Shown: one piece after another, positions 1-12,329 of the stretch | How the letters are laid out: each line of letters starts with the position of its first letter | Position numbering within the stretch: position 1 is the first letter of the stretch | Source of the DNA: Hemicordylus capensis | Lineage: Eukaryota; Chordata; Lepidosauria; Squamata; Cordylidae | Direction of reading: 5' to 3' | Length of the DNA stretch: 64,000 bases | NCBI RefSeq assembly: GCF_027244095.1 | Contig: NC_069662.1 | Span: 54,150,001-54,214,000 of the forward strand | Notes under the pieces: generated by a model | Databases searched by the model: none | Seen by the model: the letters and a program-made list of their open reading frames with translations, nothing else | Told to the model about the DNA's origin: nothing | Program-made: the position numbers and the translations under genes

Positions 1-215
1 TCATTTCACATGCAAGCTATTGAACTAGTGGTGTGATGCAAGTGTTTTGAGAACCGTGTTGACTAAAGAAACAGTTTGATTGTCTTGTCATCAAGAATAG
101 TTTCTGCAACCTCGGTGCAAATCTGGGGTTTTTTTGGGGGGGGGACCCCAACAAGAACCGTTGACTTCTGTTGGATGGTTGTGCCTGTGTTTAAGATGAT
201 GTTCAGCACTTTAGC

Positions 216-1135
216 ATTCAAGACTCTTCAGACTCGGTGAGATCTCCCGACCTGAGAAGTTGACACCAGATAGAGGAGAACGAACCTGTGTAACTGTCTG
301 TCTGTCTGTCTGTCTGTGTGAATGAATGCCTAGCACTGTCTGTGTGTGTGGATGCTTGCTGTGTAGTGTCCTGTCTTCTGTCTGTGCTGTGTGTGTCTGT
401 CTACTTTTTTTCCTTCCCCCCCCAACGCTCCCTCCCCCCCAATGCCTCCCTCCCCTCATCCTCCCTCTTCCTCACCCTCCACCCTCCCTTCCACACCCAC
501 CTCACCTTCCCCCCCTCCGCCGGTCTGGCAAGATGATGAGAATCTGGTCTCTCCCACCGAAGCACACACATCATTCACGTGTGTGCATAATATGTGGCTG
601 ACCAACTCTGAGCCGGACCCTCCTCCCCCTTCATTCCACTCTGCTACATCCCTCTCCCCCTACCCCGGCCTCTCCCCTTTCCTCCCCCCTCCTAGCTAGC
701 AGCACACACACACACACACACACAGCACCTGGCAAACACCAGCACACATGCACTCACACTGGTGCCACCACCTGCCTTGGGTCTCTCTGTGTCCTAGAGC
801 AAATATGTGATGGACCAGAACCATTTCTTTCCCCAAGTAAGGCAAAAGGCATGCACTCACTGCACACACGAAGAAAAGATGAAGACAAGAGACAACTACT
901 GGCAGCAGGTGAGTGTTGTGTTGTGTTGCTTGCTTGCCAATGCCATTGCCCATGCTCAATGCTCTGAGTCTGCTGTAACTAACTCTCATCCTCACACGCA
1001 GCTCAGCTCAGCTGCACTCACTGCACTCTGTAGACAGCTGGTGTGGTAGAAGTGTTCAAGACTCTTCAGACTTGGTGAGATCTCCAGACATAAGAAATTG
1101 ACACCCGATGGAGCAGAGGTGAATGCACCTGTTTA
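216..1135. repeat. Inserted segment inside array unit 1, flanked by about 80-bp direct repeats
   Basis: The text starting cattcaagactcttcagac near 216-293 recurs, about 85 percent alike, at 1053-1135. Between them lie about 0.75 kb that begin with a TCTG run and include a C-rich tract and a CA run. The diverged array relative at 19037-19120 has the flank once and lacks the 0.75 kb. This shows that the segment was added, or captured by unequal recombination, before the array spread. The same arrangement is present in units 2, 3 and 4. In unit 5 the segment is not closed by the second flank but runs on into other sequence. Confidence 0.8.
295..720. repeat. Low-complexity block of the array unit (TCTG run, C-rich pyrimidine tract, CA run)
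   Basis: The plus strand carries a TCTG run at about 295-320, a strongly pyrimidine-biased stretch with many CCTCCC words at about 405-530 and 610-690, and a CA run at about 700-722. The block recurs in every unit with small length differences. The open frames read across it on both strands are proline-, serine- or glycine-rich and are composition artefacts. Confidence 0.8.
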
Positions 1136-1865
1136 ACGAGAGGAAGGCAGATCCCCCAAAGCGGTGAGAGTCCAGTGGTGAGGATGGGGTGAGCAATTGG
1201 GCCTCACTGGTTGGATGATGCCCCATCTGTACTGGGCTTCTTCCATAACAGATGAGGATTCATTAAATGAACTTTCGGCAGTCTAACATTTCTCAATGAC
1301 TCTCTTACAGAGGTTGGGAGAAGCTGTGCAGGAGGCGAGAAGAGAATCTACATCAGTGGCATGCACTTGGGTAAGTGCACAATCAGCCCCTTGATCATTT
1401 TGGGTCCCCTCTGCTGCACCTTCTGCAGATTGACAGTACCCCACCCTGTGTGGGGGGGTGGTCCGGTGACCAGAAGGATACACAGTTAGTATTCCAAGTA
1501 TGCTTACCCTAACCCTTACGCATGAGACGGTGGAGAGGAAAAATAATGCCTGGGGAGCAAAGGAAGAGATGTCTGAACATTGCCCTAAGCCTTTGGCCAA
1601 AGGGTGAAATGAAAAAGTACTCAGAACATTGTCTAACACGACTTCTGTATCATTCACAGTGACATCTGAGGAACAGCTAAAACTAGAAGCAAGGTCAGAT
1701 TTATATTGCTGTAGCTGTTGTGGTTATACCCCAGTAAGCTTCCATAGCACCTTGGGTTTCTCTCTCTTTTTTTACAGTTAAAAAAGCACCACATTTTCAA
1801 TGATGCCAGGAGATGTTGAACATTAGGGCACACATCTTGGGGTGCCTCTGTGATGGCACGAAGGA

Positions 1866-2190
1866 TATTCCCAGACTGGATTGTGCAAGGTTCGGACCAC
1901 AATGTGGGTCTGGACTTTTAAATTTGCATTCTGATTGGGCAAGACCTCTAGGGTTTTTAAATTCTGTGTTTGATCGAATTGGGCAAGATCTCTAGGATTT
2001 TTAAATTGGATATGGAATTGGGCAAGATCAGGGCCTGTGTGGGCCTCGGTTTTTAAATTGCATCCCCCAGCCTGACCTGTAAGGTTGTATTCTGATTGGG
2101 CAAGACCTCTAGGGTTTTTAAATTGGAAATGGAATTGGGCAAGATCAGGGCCTGTGTGGGCCTCGGTTTTTAAATTGCATCCCCCAGCTT
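1866..2190. repeat. Internal 117-bp duplication with a gggcaagacctctagggttt motif
   Basis: Within unit 1 a block beginning gggcaagatctctagg at 1981 is repeated from 2098, giving a 117-bp step. Further short copies of the motif lie at about 1937 and 1880. The same sub-repeat occurs in units 2, 3 and 4. It makes the long repeated frame read on the minus strand here (about 145 codons in units 1 and 4), which I take to be a by-product and not a gene. Confidence 0.8.
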
Positions 2191-2217
2191 GACTGAGCAC
2201 ACACACTCTAGGTTCCC

Positions 2218-2472
2218 TTAGTGTGAATTGGGCATGAGACCATTTTTTAAAAAATTCCATCTTTGAGCAGCTTTAAGCCAATGGTCTGGAGTCCCATGAG
2301 CTTGGGATCTCCAATGGTTCAAGTGGGCAAGACAATTGGTGTCTTTAAATTCTGTAAGGGCCTTGTGGACATATCTTTCAGCCAGGGATCTAGTGTTTAC
2401 ATTTGGATCAACTGATTCACCACTTTTATACAAGGTCTTGATAAATCTTGAAACAAAAGGGTCATGTTGCAT
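2218..2472 (-). CDS. Hypothetical 84-codon frame repeated in each array unit
   Basis: An 84-residue frame starting MQHDPFVS and ending LMPNSH is open in unit 1 and recurs at 4854-5108, 7491-7745 and 10130-10384. A related 71-residue frame lies at 18437-18652 in the older array copy. The composition is protein-like (for example SVDPNVNTRSLAERY and HGTPDHWLKAAQRW), and I do not recognise a family. Against a real gene: the few differences between copies, such as R/G, T/S, K/E, L/V and F/L, nearly all change the residue, and the older copy ends early. So I see no sign of purifying selection. It may be a remnant of an exon or mobile-element frame caught in the unit. No promoter or splice context was identified. 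Confidence 0.2.
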   Translation of the reverse strand: MQHDPFVSRFIKTLYKSGESVDPNVNTRSLAERYVHKALTEFKDTNCLAHLNHWRSQAHGTPDHWLKAAQRWNFLKNGLMPNSH

Positions 2473-5400
2473 CTTGTCTATGCTCTCTGTCCCAAGTGTT
2501 GTGTGACATCAGGAGATGTCTGCTTGTTGAGTGCACTGGTGGCCATCTCGGATCCTTCCTCTTTACTTTGAAAGGAAGGCATTGATCTTGAATGTTGGGC
2601 TCAAGTTTTGATGATTTTTCTGTCTCTTGATAAAATGGAACGAATCATTTCACATGCAAGCTATTGAACTAGTGGTGTGATGCAAGTGTTTTGAGAACTG
2701 TGTTGACTAAAGAAACAGTTTGATTGTCTTGTCATCAAGAATAGTTTCTGCAACCTTGGTGCAAATCTGGGGGTTTTTTTGGGGGGGGACCCCAACAAGA
2801 ACCGTTGACTTCTGTTGGATGGTTGTGCCTGTGTTTAAGATGATGTTCAGCACTTTAGCATTCAAGACTCTTCAGACTCGGTGAGATCTCCCGACCTGAG
2901 AAGTTGACACCAGATAGAGGAGAACGAACCTGTGTAACTGTCTGTCTGTCTGTCTGTGTGAATGAATGCCTAGCACTGTCTGTGTGTGTGGATGCTTGCT
3001 GTGTAGTGTCCTGTCTTCTGTCTGTGCTGTGTGTGTCTGTCTACTTTTTTTCCTTCCCCCCCCAACGCTCCCTCCCCCCCAATGCCTCCCTCCCCTCATC
3101 CTCCCTCTTCCTCACCCTCCACCCTCCCTTCCACACCCACCTCACCTTCCCCCCCTCCGCCGGTCTGGCAAGATGATGAGAATCTGGTCTCTCCCACCGA
3201 AGCACACACATCATTCACGTGTGTGCATAATATGTGGCTGACCAACTCTGAGCCGGACCCTCCTCCCCCTTCATTCCACTCTGCTACATCCCTCTCCCCC
3301 TACCCCGGCCTCTCCCCTTTCCTCCCCCCTCCTAGCTAGCAGCACACGCACACACACACAGCACCTGGCAAACACCAGCACACATGCACTCACACTGGTG
3401 CCACCACCTGCCTTGGGTCTCTCTGTGTCCTAGAGCAAATATGTGATGGACCAGAACCATTTCTTTCCCCAAGTAAGGCAAAAGGCATGCACTCACTGCA
3501 CACACGAAGAAAAGATGAAGACAAGAGACAACTACTGGCAGCAGGTGAGTGTTGTGTTGTGTTGCTTGCTTGCCAATGCCATTGCCCATGCTCAATGCTC
3601 TGAGTCTGCTGTAACTAACTCTCATCCTCACACGCAGCTCAGCTCAGCTGCACTCACTGCACTCTGTAGACAGCTGGTGTGGTAGAAGTGTTCAAGACTC
3701 TTCAGACTTGGTGAGATCTCCAGACATAAGAAATTGACACCCGATGGAGCAGAGGTGAATGCACCTGTTTAACGAGAGGAAGGCAGATCCCCCAAAGCGG
3801 TGAGAGTCCAGTGGTGAGGATGGGGTGAGCAATTGGGCCTCACTGGTTGGATGATGCCCCATCTGTACTGGGCTTCTTCCATAACAGATGAGGATTCATT
3901 AAATGAACTTTCGGCAGTCTAACATTTCTCAATGACTCTCTTACAGAGGTTGGGAGAAGCTGTGCAGGAGGCGAGAAGAGAATCTACATCAGTGGCATGC
4001 ACTTGGGTAAGTGCACAATCAGCCCCTTGATCATTTTGGGTCCCCTCTGCTGCACCTTCTGCAGATTGACAGTACCCCACCCTGTGTGGGGGGGTGGTCC
4101 GGTGACCAGAAGGATACACAGTTAGTATTCCAAGTATGCTTACCCTAACCCTTACGCATGAGACGGTGGAGAGGAAAAATAATGCCTGGGGAGCAAAGGA
4201 AGAGATGTCTGAACATTGCCCTAAGCCTTTGGCCAAAGGGTGAAATGAAAAAGTACTCAGAACATTGTCTAACACGACTTCTGTATCATTCACAGTGACA
4301 TCTGAGGAACAGCTAAAACTAGAAGCAAGGTCAGATTTATATTGCTGTAGCTGTTGTGGTTATACCCCAGTAAGCTTCCATAGCACCTTGGGTTTCTCTC
4401 TCTTTTTTTACAGTTAAAAAAGCACCACATTTTCAATGATGCCAGGAGATGTTGAATATTAGGGCACACATCTTGGGGTGCCTCTGTGATGGCACGAAGG
4501 ATATTCCCAGACTGGATTGGGCAAGGTTCGGACCACAATGTGGGTCTGGACTTTTAAATTTGCATTCTAATTGGGCAAGACCTCTAGGGTTTTTAAATTC
4601 TGTGTTTGATCGAATTGGGCAAGATCTCTAGGATTTTTAAATTGGATATGGAATTGGGCAAGATCAGGGCCTGTGTGGGCCTCGGTTTTTAAATTGCATC
4701 CCCCAGCCTGACCTGTAAGGTTGTATTCTGATTGGGCAAGACCTCTAGGGTTTTTAAATTGGAAATGGAATTGGGCAAGATCAGGGCCTGTGTGGGCCTC
4801 GGTTTTTAAATTGCATCCCCCAGCTTGACTGAGCACACACACTCTAGGTTCCCTTAGTGTGAATTGGGCATGAGACCATTTTTTAAAAAATTCCATCTTT
4901 GAGCAGCTTTAAGCCAATGGTCTGGAGTCCCATGAGCTTGGGATCTCCAATGGTTCAAGTGGGCAACACAATTGGTGTCTTTAAATTCTGTAAGGGCCTT
5001 GTGGACATATCTTTCAGCCAGGGATCTAGTGTTTACATTTGGATCAACTGATTCACCACTTTTATACAAGGTCTTGATAAATCTTGAAACAAAAGGGTCA
5101 TGTTGCATCTTGTCTATGCTCTCTGTCCCAAGTGTTGTGTGACATCAGGAGATGTCTGCTTGTTGAGTGCACTGGTGGCCATCTCGGATCCTTCCTCTTT
5201 ACTTTGAAAGGAAGGCATTGATCTTGAATGTTGGGCTCAAGTTTTGATGATTTTTCTGTCTCTTGATAAAATGGAACGAATCATTTCACATGCAAGCTAT
5301 TGAACTAGTGGTGTGATGCAAGTGTTTTGAGAACTGTGTTGACTAAAGAAACAGTTTGATTGTCTTGTCATCAAGAATAGTTTCTGCAACCTTGGTGCAA

Positions 5401-8400
5401 ATCTGGGGGTTTTTTTGGGGGGGGACCCCAACAAGAACCGTTGACTTCTGTTGGATGGTTGTGCCTGTGTTTAAGATGATGTTCAGCACTTTAGCATTCA
5501 AGACTCTTCAGACTCGGTGAGATCTCCCGACCTGAGAAGTTGACACCAGATAGAGGAGAACGAACCTGTGTAACTGTCTGTCTGTCTGTCTGTGTGAATG
5601 AATGCCTAGCACTGTCTGTGTGTGTGGATGCTTGCTGTGTAGTGTCCTGTCTTCTGTCTGTGCTGTGTGTGTCTGTCTACTTTTTTTCCTTCCCCCCCCC
5701 AACGCTCCCTCCCCCCCAATGCCTCCCTCCCCTCATCCTCCCTCTTCCTCACCCTCCACCCTCCCTTCCACACCCACCTCACCTTCCCCCCCTCCGCCGG
5801 TCTGGCAAGATGATGAGAATCTGGTCTCTCCCACCGAAGCACACACATCATTCACGTGTGTGCATAATATGTGGCTGACCAACTCTGAGCCGGACCCTCC
5901 TCCCCCTTCATTCCACTCTGCTACATCCCTCTCCCCCTACCCCGGCCTCTCCCCTTTCCTCCCCCCTCCTAGCTAGCAGCACACGCACACACACACAGCA
6001 CCTGCCAAACACCAGCACACATGCACTCACACTGGTGCCACCACCTGCCTTGGGTCTCTCTGTGTCCTAGAGCAAATATGTGATGGACCAGAACCATTTC
6101 TTTCCCCAAGTAAGGCAAAAGGCATGCACTCACTGCACACACGAAGAAAAGATGAAGACAAGAGACAACTACTGGCAGCAGGTGAGTGTTGTGTTGTGTT
6201 GCTTGCTTGCCAATGCCATTGCCCATGCTCAATGCTCTGAGTCTGCTGTAACTAACTCTCATCCTCACACGCAGCTCAGCTCAGCTGCACTCACTGCACT
6301 CTGTAGACAGCTGGTGTGGTAGAAGTGTTCAAGACTCTTCAGACTTGGTGAGATCTCCAGACATAAGAAATTGACACCCGATGGAGCAGAGGTGAATGCA
6401 CCTGTTTAACGAGAGGAAGGCAGATCCCCCAAAGCGGTGAGAGTCCAGTGGTGAGGATGGGGTGAGCAATTGGGCCTCACTGGTTGGATGATGCCCCATC
6501 TGTACTGGGCTTCTTCCATAACAGATGAGGATTCATTAAATGAACTTTCGGCAGTCTAACATTTCTCAATGACTCTCTTACAGAGGTTGGGAGAAGCTGT
6601 GCAGGAGGCGAGAAGAGAATCTACATCAGTGGCATGCACTTGGGTAAGTGCACAATCAGCCCCTTGATCATTTTAGGTCCCCTCTGCTGCACCTTCTGCA
6701 GATTGACAGTACCCCACCCTGTGTGGGGGGGTGGTCCGGTGACCAGAAGGATACACAGTTAGTATTCCAAGTATGCTTACCCTAACCCTTACGCATGAGA
6801 CGGTGGAGAGGAAAAATAATGCCTGGGGAGCAAAGGAAGAGATGTCTGAACATTGCCCTAAGCCTTTGGCCAAAGGGTGAAATGAAAAAGTACTCAGAAC
6901 ATTGTCTAACACAACTTCTGTATCATTCACAGTGACATCTGAGGAACAGCTACAACTAGAAACAAGGTCAGATTTATATTGCTGTAGCTGTTGTGGTTAT
7001 ACCCCAGTAAGCTTCCATAGCACCTTGGGTTTCTCTCTCTTTTTTTACAGTTAAAAAAGCACCACATTTTCAATGATGCCAGGAGATGTTGAACATTAGG
7101 GCACACATCTTGGGGTGCCTCTGTGATGGCACGAACGATATTCCCAGACTGGATTGGGCAAGGTTCGGACCACAATGTGGGTCTGGACTTTTAAATTTGC
7201 ATTCTGATTGGGCAAGACCTCTAGGGTTTTTTAATTCTGTGTTTGATCGAATTGGGCAAGATCTCTAGGATTTTTAAATTGGATATGGAATTGGGCAAGA
7301 TCAGGGCCTGTGTGGGCCTCGGTTTTTAAATTGCATCCCCCAGCCTGACCTGTAAGGTTGTATTCTGATTGGGCAAGACCTCTAGGGTTTTTAAATTGGA
7401 AATGGAATTGGGCAAGATCAGGGCCTGTGTGGGCCTCGGTTTTTAAATTGCATCCCCCAGCTTGACTGAGCACACACACTCTAGGTTCCCTTAGTGTGAA
7501 TTGGGCATGAGACCATTTTTTAAAAAATTCCATCTTTGAGCAGCTTTAAGCCAATGGTCTGGAGTCCCATGAGCTTGGGATCTCCAATGGTTCAAGTGGG
7601 CAAGACAATTGGTGTCTTTAAATTCTGTAAGGGCCTTGTGGACATATCTTTCAGCCAGGGATCTAGTGTTTACATTTGGATCAACTGATTCACCACTTTC
7701 ATACAAGCTCTTGATAAATCCTGAAACAAAAGGGTCATGTTGCATCTTGTCTATGCTCTGTGTCCCAAGTGTTGTGTGACATCAGGAGATGTCTGCTTGT
7801 TGAGTGCACTGGTGGCCATCTCGGATCCTTCCTCTTTACTTTGAAAGGAAGGCATTGATCTTGAATGTTGGGCTCAAGTTTTGATGATTTTTCTGTCTCT
7901 TGATAAAATGGAACGAATCATTTCACATGCAAGCTATTGAACTAGTGGTGTGATGCAAGTGTTTTGAGAACTGTGTTGACTAAAGAAACAGTTTGATTGT
8001 CTTGTCATCAAGAATAGTTTCTGCAACCTCGGTGCAAATCTGGGGGTTTTTTTGGGGGGGGACCCCAACAAGAACCGTTGACTTCTGTTGGATGGTTGTG
8101 CCTGTGTTTAAGATGATGTTCAGCACTTTAGCATTCAAGACTCTTCAGACTCGGTGAGATCTCCCGACCTGAGAAATTGACACCAGATAGAGGAGAACGA
8201 ACCTGTTTAACTGTCTGTCTGTCTGTCTGTGTGAATGAATGCCTAGCACTGTCTGTGTGTGTGGATGCTTGCCGTGTAGTGTCCTGTCTTCTGTCTGTGC
8301 TGTGTGTGTCTGTCTAATTTTTTTCCTTCCCCCCCCCAACGCTCCCTCCCCCCCAATGCCTCCCTCCCCTCATCCTCCCTCTTCCTCACCCTCCACCCTC

Positions 8401-10556
8401 CCTTCCACACCCACCTCACCTTCCCCCCCTCCGCCGGTCTGGCAAGATGATGAGAATCTGGTCTCTCCCACCGAAGCACACACATCATTCACGTGTGTGC
8501 ATAATATGTGGCTGACCAACTCTGAGCCGGACCCTCCTCCCCCTTCATTCCCCTCTGCTACATCCCTCTCCCCCTACCCCGGCCTCTCCCCTTTCCTCCC
8601 CCCTCCTAGCTAGCAGCACACACACACACACACACAGCACCTGGCAAACACCAGCACACATGCACTCACACTGGTGCCACCACCTGCCTTGGGTCTCTCT
8701 GTGTCCTAGAGCAAATATGTGATGGACCAGAACCATTTCTTTCCCCAAGTAAGGCAAAAGGCATGCACTCACTGCACACACGAAGAAAAGATGAAGACAA
8801 GAGACAACTACTGGCAGCAGGTGAGTGTTGTGTTGTGTTGCTTGCTTGCCAATGCCATTGCCCATGCTCAATGCTCTGAGTCTGCTGTAACTAACTCTCA
8901 TCCTCACACGCAGCTCAGCTCAGCTGCACTCACTGCACTCTGTAGACAGCTGGTGTGGTAGAAGTGTTCAAGACTCTTCAGACTTGGTGAGATCTCCAGA
9001 CATAAGAAATTGACACCCGATGGAGCAGAGGTGAATGCACCTGTTTAACGAGAGGAAGGCAGATCCCCCAAAGCGGTGAGAGTCCAGTGGTGAGGATGGG
9101 GTGAGCAATTGGGCCTCACTGGTTGGATGATGCCCCATCTGCACTGGGCTTCTTCCATAACAGATGAGGATTCATTAAATGAAGTTTCGGCAGTCTAACA
9201 TTTCTCAATGACTCTCTTACAGAGGTTGGGAGAAGCTGTGCAGGAGGCGAGAAGAGAATCTACATCAGTGGCATGCACTTGGGTAAGTGCACAATCAGCC
9301 CCTTGATCATTTTGGGTCCCCTCTGCTGCACCTTCTGCAGATTGACAGTACCCCACCCTGTGTGGGGGGGTGGTCCGGTGACCAGAAGGATACACAGTTA
9401 GTATTCCAAGTATGCTTACCCTAACCCTTACGCATGAGACGGTGGAGAGGAAAAATAATGCCTGGGGAGCAAAGGAAGAGATGTCTGAACATTGCCCTAA
9501 GCCTTTGGCCAAAGGGTGAAATGAAAAAGTACTCAGAACATTGTCTAACACGACTTCTGTATCATTCACAGTGACATCTGAGGAACAGCTACAACTAGAA
9601 ACAAGGTCAGATTTATATTGCTGTAGCTGTTGTGGTTATACCCCAGTAAGCTTCCATAGCACCTTGGGTTTTTCTCTCTTTTTTTACAGTTAAAAAAGCA
9701 CCACATTTTCACTGATGCCAGGAGATGTTGAACATTAGGGCACACATCTTGGGGTGCCTCTGTGATGGCACGAAGGATATTCCCAGACTGGATTGGGCAA
9801 GGTTCGGACCACAATGTGGGTCTGGACTTTTAAATTTGCATTCTGATTGGGCAAGACCTCTAGGGTTTTTAAATTCTGTGTTTGATCGAATTGGGCAAGA
9901 TCTCTAGGATTTTTAAATTGGATATGGAATTGGGCAAGATCAGGGCCTGTGTGGGCCTCGGTTTTTAAATTGCATCCCCCAGCCTGACCTGTAAGGTTGT
10001 ATTCTGATTGGGCAAGACCTCTAGGGTTTTTAAATTGGAAATGGAATTGGGCAAGATCAGGGCCTGTGTGGGCCTCGGTTTTTAAATTGCATCCCCCAGC
10101 TTGACTGAGCACACACACTCTAGGTTCCCTTAGTGTGAATTGGGCATGAGACCATTTTTTAAAAAATTCCATCTTTGAGCAGCTTTAAGCCAATGGTCTG
10201 GAGTCCCATGAGCTTGGGATCTCCAATGGTTCAAGTGGGCAAGACAATTGGTGTCTTTCAATTCTGTAAGGGCCTTGTGGACATATCTTTCAGCCAGGGA
10301 TCTAGTGTTTACATTTGGATCAACTGATTCACCACTTTCATACAAGCTCTTGATAAATCCTGAAACAAAAGGGTCATGTTGCATCTTGTCTATGCTCTGT
10401 GTCCCAAGTGTTGTGTGACATCAGGAGATGTCTGCTTGTTGAGTGCACTGGTGGCCATCTCTGATCCTTACTCTTTACTTTGAAAGGAAGGCATTGATCT
10501 TGAATGTTGGGCTCAAGTTTTGATGATTTTTCTGTCTCTTGATAAAATGGAACGAA

Positions 10557-11606
10557 TCATTTCACATGCAAGCTATTGAACTAGTGGTGTGATGCAAGTG
10601 TTTTGAGAACTGTGTTGACTAAAGAAACAGTTTGATTGTCTTGTCATCAAGAATAGTTTCTGCAACCTCGGTGCAAATCTGGGGTTTTTTTGGGGGGGGG
10701 GACCCCAACAAGAACCATTGACTTCTGTTGGATGGTTGTGCCTGTGTTTAAGATGATGTTCAGCACTTTAGCATTCAAGACTCTTCAGACTCGGTGAGAT
10801 CTCCCGACCTGAGAAATTGACACCAGATAGAGGTGAACGAACCTGTGTAACTGTCTGTCTGTCTGTCTGTGTGAATGAATGCCTAGCACTGTCTGTGTGT
10901 GTGGATGCTTGCTGTGTAGTGTCCTTTCTTCTGTCTGTGCTGTGTGTCTCTGTCTACTTTTTTTTCCTTCCCCCCCCAACGCTCCCTCCCCACCCAATGC
11001 CTCCCTCCCCTCATCCTCCCTCTTCCTCACCCTCCACCCTCCCTTCCACACCCACCTCACCTTCCCCCCCTCCGCCGGTCTGGCAAGATGATGAGAATCT
11101 GGTCTCTCCCACCGAAGCACACACATCATTCACGTGTGTGCATAATATGTGGCTGACCAACTCTGAGCCGGACCCTCCTCCCCCTTCAATCCCCTCTGCT
11201 ACATCCCTCTCCCCCTCCCCCTGCCTCTCCCCTTTCCTCCCCCCTCCTAGCTAGCAGCACACACACGCACACACACAGCACCTGGCAAACACCAGCACAC
11301 ATGCACTCACACTGGTGCCACCACCTGCCTTGGGCCTCTCTGTGTCCTAGAGCAAATATCTGATGGACCAGAACCATTTCTTTCCCCAAGTAAGGCAAAA
11401 GGCATGCACTCACTGCACACACGAAGAAAAGATGAAGACAAGAGACAACTACTGGCAGCAGGTGAGTGTTGTGTTGTGTTGCTTGCTTGCCAATGCCATT
11501 GCCCATGCTCAGTGCTCTGAGTCTGCTGTAACTAACTCTCATCCTCACACGCAGCTCAGCTCAGCTGCACTCACTGCACTCTGTAGACAGCTGGTGTGGT
11601 AGAAGT
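10557..11606. repeat. Partial fifth array unit, right edge of the array
   Basis: This copy matches the first 1.05 kb of the unit and is somewhat more diverged than units 1-4 (for example in the C-rich tract). At about 11606, after gtggtagaag, it leaves the unit and enters sequence seen nowhere else in the window. In units 1-4 the same point continues with the second flank of the inserted segment. The edge therefore coincides with the junction of that segment. Confidence 0.85.
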
Positions 11607-12320
11607 CCTGAATTTCAACTTTCAAATCTGTGCTAGGATTGCCTCGCCTCCTCCTGCCTGTAATTGTGCCCTCTCCCCTTGCAGTTGCGTCGTCACGGGT
11701 TGGCGTGCGTGTGCCGTCTACTTAGCTCTCCTCTTGTTGGCTTGGCTTGCTAGGCACTGGCTGGCAGCAGCTGTGTCGGCTGTGTGCTATGCTCAGGCTG
11801 TGGTGCGTGTGACTGGCAATGTTGGTGTTGCACTGCACTGGTAGTGGTAGTTGTCGTGGTTGTTGTTGTTGCTGGGCTGGCTGCTGGCCTGCTGACTCTG
11901 CGCTGGGTCTGGTTTGGAGCGGTCCCCTGGCCTGGCTGGACGCCTTAATCTTGGCCTTTTATGTAGGGTGTGCATGCATCATCCATGGAGGGGAGGGCCC
12001 CCAGAGGGGCAGCAGAGCAGAGCAGGTTGGCTGCTGGTGTGGCTTCTGTCTGTCTGTGGTGGCCTCAGTGGCAGGCACTGAGTGAGGCAGGCGGTGGTTG
12101 CTTTGGGCATCACATCATCCATCATGCAGAGCGGCAGGTCTGCTGCTCTGCTCCACCTCCTGTTTCTTCTCTGTGTGTGCGCTGCTGTACTGCTGGCAGG
12201 CAGCAGCAGCAGTGGCCTTTTGTTAGATCAGAGAGTTAATAGCTGCGGTCTCTCTCTGTGTGTCATCTTTGTTGCTTGGGTAGGTGGTGGTAGGTATTAA
12301 GGTGGACTGACTGGGTGTTA
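11607..12320. other. GC-rich single-copy flank of the array, no gene seen
   Basis: About 0.7 kb of GC- and TG-rich sequence with GCTG and CAG-type short repeats (near 12190-12215). It continues the array's inserted segment without a break and may be the parent sequence of that segment. Frames of 60-90 codons are present on both strands, but none looks like a known protein. Confidence 0.6.
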
Positions 12321-12329
12321 CGTGTTAGG

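Larger units (their letters stand above)
1..11606. repeat. Tandem array of a 2.64-kb unit, about 4.4 copies
   Basis: The same 2.64-kb sequence repeats head to tail at 1-2644, 2645-5280, 5281-7917, 7918-10556 and, in part, 10557-11606. Copies differ by scattered substitutions and by length changes in short runs (TCTG, CA, G and C tracts), so they are roughly 99 percent alike by eye, which points to recent amplification or homogenisation. The window begins inside the array, so its left end is not seen. Each unit holds an inserted 0.75-kb segment, a G-rich/C-rich low-complexity stretch, a 117-bp internal duplication and one 84-codon minus-strand frame. No unit encodes a protein I recognise. Older relatives lie at 13227-13531 and 18395-19505. 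Confidence 0.95.

Noticed and set aside
211-699. Overlapping open frames of 70-120 codons on both strands in each array unit
   Set aside because: They are products of the C-rich, TCTG and CA tracts. Their predicted proteins are low-complexity and change with tract length.
1512-1520. ccctaaccc word in the array unit as a telomere-like repeat
   Set aside because: A single word per unit, not a tandem run.
1823-2260. 145-codon minus-strand frame with repeated KTEAHTGPDLAQF words
   Set aside because: It merely translates the 117-bp DNA duplication. The frame is 100-109 codons in units 2 and 3 and has no family resemblance.
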